From Kiritimatiellia bacterium (lineage in GTDB: Bacteria; Verrucomicrobiota; Kiritimatiellia; RFP12; UBA1067): a stretch of DNA of 18,996 bases. The translations under genes and the position numbers were made by a program. Location of the stretch: contig JAGBXE010000141.1 in assembly GCA_017629455.1 (NCBI GenBank), forward strand, positions 1 through 18,996. The letters are read 5' to 3'. The notes below the pieces were generated by a model. That model was given only the letters and a program-made list of their open reading frames with translations. It was not told where the DNA came from and did no database searches. Shown here piece after piece: positions 8,435 through 14,479 of this stretch; within the stretch, counting starts at the first letter, position 1; every line of letters begins with the position of its first letter.

Positions 8435-8449
8435 CCCCAAATAGTGGGG
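8435..8449. promoter_or_regulatory. Inverted repeat over the symporter -35 region
   Basis: CCCCA-AATAG-TGGGG is a perfect 5-bp dyad with a 5-bp centre. It sits 13 bp upstream of the symporter extended -10, where a -35 would be, and could be an operator. It also lies about 27 bp upstream of the -35 of the divergent operon. Confidence 0.35.
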
Positions 8450-8475
8450 TAGCGTATTTTGGTATCGTTTTCTGG

Positions 8476-8505
8476 TTGCGCGGCTCTTTGTTTTTGTGCT
8501 ATAAT
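8476..8505 (+). promoter_or_regulatory. Promoter of the 8558-13906 operon
   Basis: TTGCGC (8476-8481) is a 4/6 match to the -35 consensus. An 18-bp spacer ends in TGC, followed by a perfect TATAAT (8500-8505), making an extended -10. Transcription would start near 8512, giving a leader of about 46 nt before the first gene. I see no riboswitch-like structure in this short leader. Confidence 0.6.
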
Positions 8506-8557
8506 CCGTTGCGAAAAGCGAACTTTAATTGTCACGGAAAAAGGCTAAAGTCAAACC

Positions 8558-9592
8558 ATGAAAATAAACTTGAGCAACGTAGTATTCACGGAGAAGCCGA
8601 CAGTTCTCGCCGAAGATGGCGAATTCAAAGCCGTCGCATTCCTCTATTCAACTGGCGTAGAGGCTCTTAAAGTTTCAAACCGCCGCGGAAGCTTCACGAT
8701 TCTTCCGTGGATGGGGCAGATGATTTGGCGCTGCGATTTCGACGGCTGCGAGATGGCCATGAAGTCGATGTACGATGAGCCGAAGAATTGCGAAACGACA
8801 TTCGCCGAATCGTACGGCTGCTTTATGATGCACTGCGGTCTTACGGCGATGGGCAACCCCACACCTGAAGACGACCACATCGGCCACGCGGAGCTTCCCG
8901 TTGCACGCTACGATGAAGCGTACCTCGAATTCGGCACCGACAAGCAAGGCGCTTTCGTCGCAGTCGGCGGCACGTACAACGATGATTTGTGCTTTACGCG
9001 CAACTACGCTTTCTCTCCGCGCGTCGTTCTGCGCCGTGGCGCGGCAAAGCTTGAAATTTCTGGCACTGTCAAGAACAACAAGGATCTTCCGCTGGAATAC
9101 TTCTACCTTTGCCACGTCAACCACCGCCCTGTCGACGGCTCGAAGATTGTTGAATCGCCTCTTAAGAAAGCGCCGATCATCAACCGCGAAGTTCCCGAAG
9201 GCTACTACAAACCGTGGGCTGATGCCACAAACAAATTCCTCGATGCACTCGAGAAAGACTACCGCATCCAGCAGACTGTCGGCGTCAAGGGCGAAAGCTA
9301 CCGCCCCGAAATTGTAAACTGCTACTTCCACAAGCCCGACGCCAAGGGCTGGGCCATCGTCAAGCAAGTCTATCCCGGCAAGAAGGGCGGCGTCTTCGTC
9401 AAGTACCGTCCATCGGAGCTACCTTACGCAACAAGGTGGATTGCACGCACTGGCGATGAAGATGCAATGGGTATGTGCCTGCCTGCAACGTGCGAGCACA
9501 AGGGCCGCATCTTTGCCCGTAGCCGCCATCAGGAGCGCTTCCTCGCCCCTGGTAAGACGTTCTCGTTCCATATCGAAACGGGGATACTCTAA
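8558..9592 (+). CDS. DUF4432 / aldose-1-epimerase-like protein
   Basis: 344 residues with no signal peptide, so probably cytoplasmic. It reads like the galactose-mutarotase-fold family annotated as DUF4432 or aldose 1-epimerase-like: a beta-sandwich carbohydrate-binding protein with R-G-S-F-T-I-L-P-W-M-G-Q-M-I-W near residue 43, M-H-C-G-L-T-A-M-G near 90 and Y-F-Y-L-C-H-V-N-H-R near 185, the last giving candidate catalytic or binding His residues. Some members of the fold interconvert sugar anomers; the sugar here cannot be named. It is the first gene of the operon, 52 bp after the TATAAT, with only a poor ribosome-binding site (AAAGG about 13 nt upstream). RnfE starts 2 nt after its stop codon. 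A sugar-handling role agrees with the neighbouring secreted glycan enzyme, although no pathway link is shown. Confidence 0.8.
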   Translation: MKINLSNVVFTEKPTVLAEDGEFKAVAFLYSTGVEALKVSNRRGSFTILPWMGQMIWRCDFDGCEMAMKSMYDEPKNCETTFAESYGCFMMHCGLTAMGNPTPEDDHIGHAELPVARYDEAYLEFGTDKQGAFVAVGGTYNDDLCFTRNYAFSPRVVLRRGAAKLEISGTVKNNKDLPLEYFYLCHVNHRPVDGSKIVESPLKKAPIINREVPEGYYKPWADATNKFLDALEKDYRIQQTVGVKGESYRPEIVNCYFHKPDAKGWAIVKQVYPGKKGGVFVKYRPSELPYATRWIARTGDEDAMGMCLPATCEHKGRIFARSRHQERFLAPGKTFSFHIETGIL

Positions 9593-9594
9593 AA

Positions 9595-10272
9595 ATGAGA
9601 AGTTTGCAGGTCCTTTGGCGCGGAGTTTTCGCGAACAACCCGATCTTCAGGCTTGTTCTCGGTCTATGCCCGACGCTAGCCGTAACGACATCGCTTGAAA
9701 ACGCACTCGGCATGGGCATGGCGGCGACGTTCGTCCTCGTCTGCTCAAATATGCTCGTATCTGCACTGCGCAAGGTAATTCCACCAGCAGTGCACATACC
9801 TTGCTACATTGTGATCATAGCGACATTCGTTACGGCTATCGACCTGCTGATGAAAGCTTACTTACCTGAGCTTTCAGCTTCGCTCGGGATATTCATCCCG
9901 CTGATCGTCGTAAACTGCATTATCCTTGGCCGAGCCGAAGCGTTCGCCAGCAAAAACGGGATTATCGATTCCCTCGCTGATGGCCTTGGCTCTGGCATAG
10001 GCTTTACTGGTGCGCTTGCAATTATCGCAGCTGTGCGCGAAGTGTGCGGTTCGGGGTCGCTTACAGTATGGGGCGATATCGCTTTTAAAAACTTAAACCC
10101 CGGCCACATTACTCTTGCGATTTTGCCTGCCGGCGGTTTTGTAACGCTGGGGCTTATCCTTGCGCTCATTAACTACTTAAGCGAGCGCGCCGCCCGCCGC
10201 CGCGGAGCGCCTGCGCCCCTTCCAATCAATTTAGATTGCCGCCACTGCACAATGTGCCCTAACGGTAAGTGA
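9595..10272 (+). CDS. rnfE: Rnf-complex subunit RnfE-like membrane protein
   Basis: 225 residues, about six membrane segments. It matches RnfE/RsxE (and the related NqrD) along its length: N-N-P-I-F...L-G-L-C25-P-T-L-A-V-T, then I-P-L-I-V-V-N-C108-I-I-L-G-R-A-E-A-F-A. C25 and C108 are the conserved membrane cysteines that, in Rnf/Nqr complexes, help hold an intramembrane Fe-S cluster with RnfA/NqrE. In the full complex the subunit serves ferredoxin:NAD+ electron transfer coupled to ion pumping. No other rnf gene is present in the window, which is unusual since rnf genes normally form one operon. The C-terminus carries an extra C215-x-x-C218-x-x-C221 tail that I do not recall from the E. coli protein. 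The gene is translationally tight with the upstream mutarotase-like gene. Confidence 0.9.
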   Translation: MRSLQVLWRGVFANNPIFRLVLGLCPTLAVTTSLENALGMGMAATFVLVCSNMLVSALRKVIPPAVHIPCYIVIIATFVTAIDLLMKAYLPELSASLGIFIPLIVVNCIILGRAEAFASKNGIIDSLADGLGSGIGFTGALAIIAAVREVCGSGSLTVWGDIAFKNLNPGHITLAILPAGGFVTLGLILALINYLSERAARRRGAPAPLPINLDCRHCTMCPNGK

Positions 10273-10298
10273 TTTAAGAGTCTGGAGAGAAAAAGAAG

Positions 10299-10742
10299 AT
10301 GAAATGTCCGGCGTGCGGAGCCGATGATGACAAAGTGATGGATTCGCGCAGCGCGCGCGATGGTGCGGCCATTCGCCGCCGCCGCGAGTGCGTAGCGTGC
10401 GGGCGCAGGTTTACCACCTATGAGGAGGTCGATCGCGACGAAGTCCAAGTCATCAAACGTGACGGCACGCGCCAAACTTTCGAGCGCGCAAAGATTGATC
10501 GTGCAATCCGTCACGCCTGCGGCAAACGCAGAATGTCCGACGATCAGATTGCTTCGATTATCGACCGCGTAGTCTCTGGCATTGAGGGCGTCGAAATTCC
10601 TTCGTCCGTCATTGCTGAACGTGTTATGTACGAACTACACAAAATCGACGAAGTGGCGTACATCCGCTTCGCCAGCGTCTACCGCGAATTCAAGGATGTC
10701 GCCCAATTCCTTGCGGCGATAACGGAGATTGTGCGCAAATGA
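10299..10742 (+). CDS. nrdR: Transcriptional repressor NrdR
   Basis: 147 residues, close to the usual length of about 150. The N-terminal zinc ribbon has C3-P-A-C6 and C31-V-A-C34, separated by the NrdR-typical D-S-R-x-x-x-D-G...I-R-R-R-R-E-C. An ATP-cone domain follows at about 49-139 (V-I-K-R-D-G-T-R-Q-T-F-E-R-A-K and V-A-Y-I-R-F-A-S-V-Y-R-E-F). NrdR senses ATP/dATP and represses ribonucleotide reductase genes. The start has GGAGAG about 10 nt upstream, after a 26-nt gap from rnfE. Its stop overlaps the next start as ATGA. No ribonucleotide reductase gene or paired NrdR box was seen in the window. Confidence 0.96.
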   Translation: MKCPACGADDDKVMDSRSARDGAAIRRRRECVACGRRFTTYEEVDRDEVQVIKRDGTRQTFERAKIDRAIRHACGKRRMSDDQIASIIDRVVSGIEGVEIPSSVIAERVMYELHKIDEVAYIRFASVYREFKDVAQFLAAITEIVRK

Positions 10743-11812
10743 CCTTCGAGAATACTCATCGACCGCCTGTAAGATTGGCGATACTTGGCCTCGGCCGCGC
10801 TGTATTCGAATAGCACTGGCCTATCCTCAAGAATCATCCTAGCCTTTTCAAGTTGGTTGCCGCGTGCGATCTTATTAAGGAGCGCCGCGACATCATCGCT
10901 AAAGATGCGCCCGACTGCAAGATGTTCCGCCGCGTCTCCGATATGCTAGACGAGCGCGACATCGACGCAGTAGTTGTAGCTACGCCCACGAGCCTTCATG
11001 TTAAACACGCTCTTATGTCGCTCAAGCGTGGGTTCTGGACGATACTTGAAACGCCAATGGCGCTTACACCCGACGAGGCGCAAATAGTACGCGGTCAGGC
11101 GCTCAAATCAAAAAACAGAATTATCGTTCTCCAGCGCGGCTCGTTCGATCCCGATTTCGAATTAGCTAAGCAGATGATGTCCGACGAGCGTCTAGGGACG
11201 ATACACGAAATTCACATCCGCCGCGAAGATTACATTAGGCGCGACGATTGGCAGTGCGTTAAGCGCCTCGGCGGAGGTGCCGCTTACTACGCAATGACCG
11301 ATCTTATGATCCAGGCTCTCAGGCTTTTGCCATCGCGCCCGATTCAAATGTGGAGCGATTTAAAGCGCCTAGCATCGCTCGGTGATGCCGAAGACTATGC
11401 TCGCACTCTCCTTAAAACGCGCGAGCAAGTGACAGCCGAGGTGATATTTAACGGCGGCTCTTTGCCGAATCTCCATGGGCCATCGTTTGAAATTCACGGC
11501 TCGCGTGGCGTCTTTCGCGTTAACCCTGGCGAGAAAGAAGGTTCGATAACAATGATCGATCCGAAATTCAAATTTCCAAGGCGTCGCTCATCAGTGCGTA
11601 CTCCGCAGCTTCTCGATATGCACGAGCAGTTCCCAGTTGTCGAGACGTCCGTAAGCCTACCTAAAAATTCGCAACTCGGAATGCCGGCTTTCTGGAAGAA
11701 TGTCTACCAGACCGTCCGCACGGCAGCTACATTTCCTCTCGCGCTCGAAGACTCGATCGAAGCAGTGCGCCTAGCGCACCTCATGAAACAGACTAGCCCC
11801 TACGGGAAATGA
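10739..11812 (+). pseudogene. GFO/IDH/MocA-family oxidoreductase-like gene interrupted by one in-frame TAG
   Basis: The natural start is the ATG at 10739 that overlaps the nrdR stop (ATGA). Reading on gives V-R-L-A-I-L-G-L-G-R-A-V-F-E, a Rossmann first strand and loop, then TAG at 10811-10813 (codon 25), then H-W-P-I-L-K-N-H-P in the same frame and 332 further open codons to TGA at 11812. A caller would start at TTG 10853, but that removes the dinucleotide-binding motif and has no ribosome-binding site. The E-K-P motif is E104-T105-P106, and the G-G-G-A-x-x-D-x-x-x-H motif (from G178) has Y184 for Asp and D188 for His, so normal dehydrogenase chemistry is doubtful. It may be a recent nonsense mutant, a sequencing error or a read-through gene. 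The rest of the frame shows no decay. Confidence 0.8.
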
Positions 11813-11822
11813 AGTATCTTCG

Positions 11823-12206
11823 ATGAAAACGTTAACCGAGAACGCCATAACGCAAAGCTTGGAAGATTACCTTGAGGCAATCTACATGCTCATCTCCGAA
11901 GAGAAGCCTGCGCAGGTGCGTGATATCGCGCGGATACTTTCCGTGAAGATGCCTTCGGTAGTCAAGGCAGTGCATGAACTTAAAAATCTTGAACTCGTAA
12001 CACAAGAGCCCTATGCTCCAATCAAGCTAACTGAAAAAGGGCTCGATCTTGCCAGCGACATCATGAAACGTCATGTGCTGCTTAAAGAGTTTTTACTTAA
12101 GCTTGGCGTATCGCGGCACACTGCCGATCGCGATGCGTGTTTAATGGAACACATCCTTTCCGCGGAAACTTTAGACAAAATCCGCTCCTACACAGAGAAA
12201 AACTAG
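11823..12206 (+). CDS. DtxR/MntR-family metal-dependent regulator
   Basis: 127 residues, the short MntR-like form: winged HTH (about 10-72) plus dimerisation helices, without the C-terminal SH3-like domain of DtxR. The opening S-L-E-D15-Y-L-E18-A-I-Y-M-L-I parallels MntR S-M-E-D8-Y-I-E11-Q-I-Y-M-L-I. H84, E109 and H110 align with MntR H77, E102 and H103. The MntR E99 position is Cys106, as in the C-x-x-E-H site of DtxR, so the metal (manganese, iron or another) cannot be called. It starts 10 nt after the preceding stop with a weak ribosome-binding site, so translation may be coupled. Its TAG stop is the only TAG that ends a complete gene in this window, and the next ATG follows immediately in the same frame. 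Confidence 0.85.
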   Translation: MKTLTENAITQSLEDYLEAIYMLISEEKPAQVRDIARILSVKMPSVVKAVHELKNLELVTQEPYAPIKLTEKGLDLASDIMKRHVLLKEFLLKLGVSRHTADRDACLMEHILSAETLDKIRSYTEKN

Positions 12207-13034
12207 ATGAAAAGCCAAATCAACCTACTAAGACAGCTCCAAGAGCTGGTCCTCACACGAGACGAACACCACCAGACGGGCGACGGCAGCCGGCTCGATG
12301 CCCTTAACGATGCCATTGACGCTTTGAGGCAGAAGCTTGAGCCGCAAGCGGCCGGCATCTACGAAAGGCTTTATAAAAAGAGCCACATCGTTATTTCGGC
12401 AATGACAAACAACTGCTGCGCCGGGTGCGGAATGCATGTACCGATTGCGCAAGGCCAGCAAGTACGCCTTGCCCAGCATCTCGTCACCTGTTCAAGCTGC
12501 GGGCGCATCCTCTTTGCCGCCGATGAAGATTCGATCATGAATACATCAGAAGCTCCCGATCGCGACAATCCCAAAACCGGCATTTCGCGTTTCTCCGCTG
12601 AGGAGCTGATGATTGCAGAGCTTAAAGGCAAAACAGCGGAAGAAGCTATTGATGAGCTTGCAAAGACGATGGAAAAGAACGGCTTTATTTCCAGCGCCGA
12701 GAATCTCACCGCCGCAGCCATGGAGCGCGAGAGCGTCCTTTCAACAGCCATTGGCGAAGGCATCGCCTTCCCTCACGTGCGCGGCGTTGAAGGCGGCGGT
12801 CTTACGCTTGCAATGGGCATTTCCAAAACGGGTATCGACTGGAACGGCGAAAAGGTAAATATCGTCTTCTTGTCGGCAATTCCAGTTGCCGTTTCCGCTT
12901 TCTACCTAAGGCTTATGGCTGGGCTTTCGCAGTCGTTCGCTAAAGACGCTAATCGCGCAGCAGTCTTGGAAGCAAAAGATTCTGCCGCGCTTTGGAAGGC
13001 CCTCCAAAAAGCCACGCGCACGACAGTTAAATGA
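12207..13034 (+). CDS. C4 zinc ribbon (zf-RING_7-like) fused to PTS EIIA (fructose/PtsN type)
   Basis: 275 residues in two parts. Residues 1-45 are a charged, probably coiled-coil helix. Residues about 50-105 match the C-terminal ribbon of the DUF164/zf-RING_7 family (PF02591), with C71-A-G-C74 and C95-S-S-C98 ending in G-R-I-L-F. After an acidic, Pro-containing linker, residues about 128-270 are a PTS_EIIA_2 domain (PF00359) with the phosphorylation site G-I-A-F-P-H190-V-R. No EIIB, EIIC, HPr or EI gene is present, so a regulatory PtsN-like role is more likely than sugar transport. An internal ATG (12538) lies before the EIIA part but has no clear ribosome-binding site. The gene directly abuts the metalloregulator stop and overlaps the carboxypeptidase start by 4 nt. 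Confidence 0.85.
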   Translation: MKSQINLLRQLQELVLTRDEHHQTGDGSRLDALNDAIDALRQKLEPQAAGIYERLYKKSHIVISAMTNNCCAGCGMHVPIAQGQQVRLAQHLVTCSSCGRILFAADEDSIMNTSEAPDRDNPKTGISRFSAEELMIAELKGKTAEEAIDELAKTMEKNGFISSAENLTAAAMERESVLSTAIGEGIAFPHVRGVEGGGLTLAMGISKTGIDWNGEKVNIVFLSAIPVAVSAFYLRLMAGLSQSFAKDANRAAVLEAKDSAALWKALQKATRTTVK

Positions 13035-13906
13035 TTCGCCTAGCGATACTTCTATCCGCCCTATTAAGCGCAAGCGCCCTATTCGCCAACACATCGGCGT
13101 ATAGGCGCTCGCCTTATGTGGGCGCGCTTTCCGCCGATGCGGCAACCGGGCGCATCCTATTCGAAGATAACGCCGCTCGCGTAGCTTACCCTGCCAGCGT
13201 TACAAAGCTTATGACAGCGCTTCTAGTGCTGGAGGATGTTGCCGCGGGTAAATATTCGCTAAGCACGAAAGTTTGCGCAACTCCAGAAGTATACAAATGC
13301 GAGCCCAGCAGCGTAGGCTTGCGAGCCGGGCAATCAATGACCGTTGACGACCTTCTGATGTCGCTAATGGTAAAAAGCGCAAACGATGCGGCAATCGCGC
13401 TTGGTGTGCACGCATCAGGCTCGCTAGATAATTTCGTCAAACGGATGAACGATCGCGCCGCAGAGCTTGGGATGAGTAAGACGCGCTACTACAACCCGAA
13501 CGGTCTGCCGCCAAAACCCAAATACGGAACGAAATCATTTAACGTGACAACCTGCCGCGATCAACTGTTGCTAGCTCGCAAGTTGATCACCTTAAAAGAA
13601 ATTTTCCGCTACACATCCACAAAGATCGGCGAAGTGACCGACGGAGCCGGCAAGCCCCTACGCTTTGTAAACCACAACAATATTTTAGTGAAAGACAAGC
13701 GTAAGGTCATCAATCCCGATGGCTCTGAAGCTGTCGATGGGCTTAAAACCGGTTACATCGATGCGGGCGGCTCATCAATAGTGCTTACCGGCCGCCGCAA
13801 CGGAAAGCGCGCAATCGTAATTGTCTTAGGCTCATCGACAGCAGCCGAACGCGACGAACGCGCCGCTCAGCTTCTTGATGACGCGCTTGGCGCGATTTCT
13901 TGGTAA
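13031..13906 (+). CDS. D-alanyl-D-alanine carboxypeptidase (peptidase S11, PBP5/DacF-like)
   Basis: 291 residues. A Sec signal peptide ends after A-L-F-A (residue 19). The penicillin-binding catalytic motifs are all present: S56-V-T-K59 (nucleophile), S116-A-N118 and K239-T-G241. The enzyme trims the terminal D-Ala from peptidoglycan stem peptides in the periplasm. It is shorter than E. coli PBP5 (about 400 residues): it ends with the catalytic domain and lacks the C-terminal beta domain and amphipathic anchor, as in PBP7-type enzymes, so it is probably soluble. The ATG overlaps the upstream stop (ATGA). This is the last gene of the plus-strand operon; only 4 bp separate its stop from the stop of the convergent HATPase gene. 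Confidence 0.93.
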   Translation: MIRLAILLSALLSASALFANTSAYRRSPYVGALSADAATGRILFEDNAARVAYPASVTKLMTALLVLEDVAAGKYSLSTKVCATPEVYKCEPSSVGLRAGQSMTVDDLLMSLMVKSANDAAIALGVHASGSLDNFVKRMNDRAAELGMSKTRYYNPNGLPPKPKYGTKSFNVTTCRDQLLLARKLITLKEIFRYTSTKIGEVTDGAGKPLRFVNHNNILVKDKRKVINPDGSEAVDGLKTGYIDAGGSSIVLTGRRNGKRAIVIVLGSSTAAERDERAAQLLDDALGAISW

Positions 13907-13910
13907 TAAC

Positions 13911-14450
13911 TTAAGCTAGAGCTTCTTCCTGGCCTTGAAGAAACTCTTTGGCCAACGATAAACCTTCTACCGAATTAAAGCCGCCTACGGCATCTTCAAG
14001 CTCGGACCTTGCGATTTCATACTCGCCATTCTCGGTGCGATGGGCAAAGACCATTTCATATTCACCGTCGAAAGTAAAAAGCGAAAGTGCCGCGCCAGAT
14101 AAATTTCCTATTGGTGGCGTATCGATATTGGACGCATCAAATGTACACAGGATGGTAGTACCGACACCCTTTTCGCTTTCCAACCGAACTGCGCCCCCAC
14201 ACGTATCGCAAGTCTGTTTGACGAATGGTAGACCCATGCCGATCTTTCTTGCCTCGTGCTTGCCAGGCTCGGTCCAGAACGGATCGAACGCACGCTTAAG
14301 CGTACCTTCGTCCATCCCCTTGCCATTGTCGGAAACCTTTAGCGTAATTCGGCCTTCCAATTCCTCGATAGAAACATTGATAAGCCTCGCGCCCGCCTCT
14401 ATCGAGTTGGCTGCTACATCAGCTACAATATCAGCAAGGCTAGCGTGCAC
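13911..14450 (-). CDS. Stand-alone GHKL/HATPase_c domain protein
   Basis: 179 residues with the ATP-binding boxes of histidine kinases: N-box A-A-N15-S-I-E-A-G-A, G1 box D41-N-G-K-G-M, F-box F-D-P-F-W-T, G2 box G-M-G-L-P-F and G-x-G-T-T near 117. No phosphoacceptor His helix, membrane segment or receiver domain is present. About 65 residues follow the ATPase fold (F-D-G-E-Y-E-M-V-F-A-H-R). Similar short ATPases occur beside [FeFe]-hydrogenase/NADH-dehydrogenase genes in anaerobes, and anti-sigma kinases are another possibility; neither is proved. The start is GTG at 14450, with AGAGG 10 nt upstream and a stop in the same frame just before it. It lies 29 bp after the beta-helix gene and may share its transcript. 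Confidence 0.85.
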   Translation of the reverse strand: MHASLADIVADVAANSIEAGARLINVSIEELEGRITLKVSDNGKGMDEGTLKRAFDPFWTEPGKHEARKIGMGLPFVKQTCDTCGGAVRLESEKGVGTTILCTFDASNIDTPPIGNLSGAALSLFTFDGEYEMVFAHRTENGEYEIARSELEDAVGGFNSVEGLSLAKEFLQGQEEALA

Positions 14451-14479
14451 TGTTTATCAACCTCTTTAGCGCGCTTATT

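Noticed and set aside
8675..9367. 230-codon open frame on the minus strand
   Set aside because: It lies wholly opposite the mutarotase-like gene, has low-complexity composition (V/A/F-rich) and no recognisable domain, so it is a shadow.
10853..11812. Oxidoreductase-like gene starting at TTG 10853
   Set aside because: This start removes the Rossmann glycine motif, has no ribosome-binding site, and ignores the coding sequence in the same frame back to the ATG at 10739. I describe the whole as one gene interrupted by TAG.
13882..13899. CGCGC-TTG-GCGCG hairpin followed by ATTTCT, a possible terminator of the plus operon
   Set aside because: It lies within the carboxypeptidase codons, the loop is only three bases and the T tract is broken. 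With only 4 bp between the convergent stops, termination must lie inside a gene or be factor-dependent, but this hairpin is not convincing.
13913..13924. AAGCT-AG-AGCTT palindrome between convergent genes
   Set aside because: The arms are short, the loop is 2 bp and there is no T tract, so it is not a credible bidirectional terminator.
13948..14469. 173-codon plus-strand open frame
   Set aside because: It is antisense to the HATPase gene, whose ATP-binding boxes are unmistakable.
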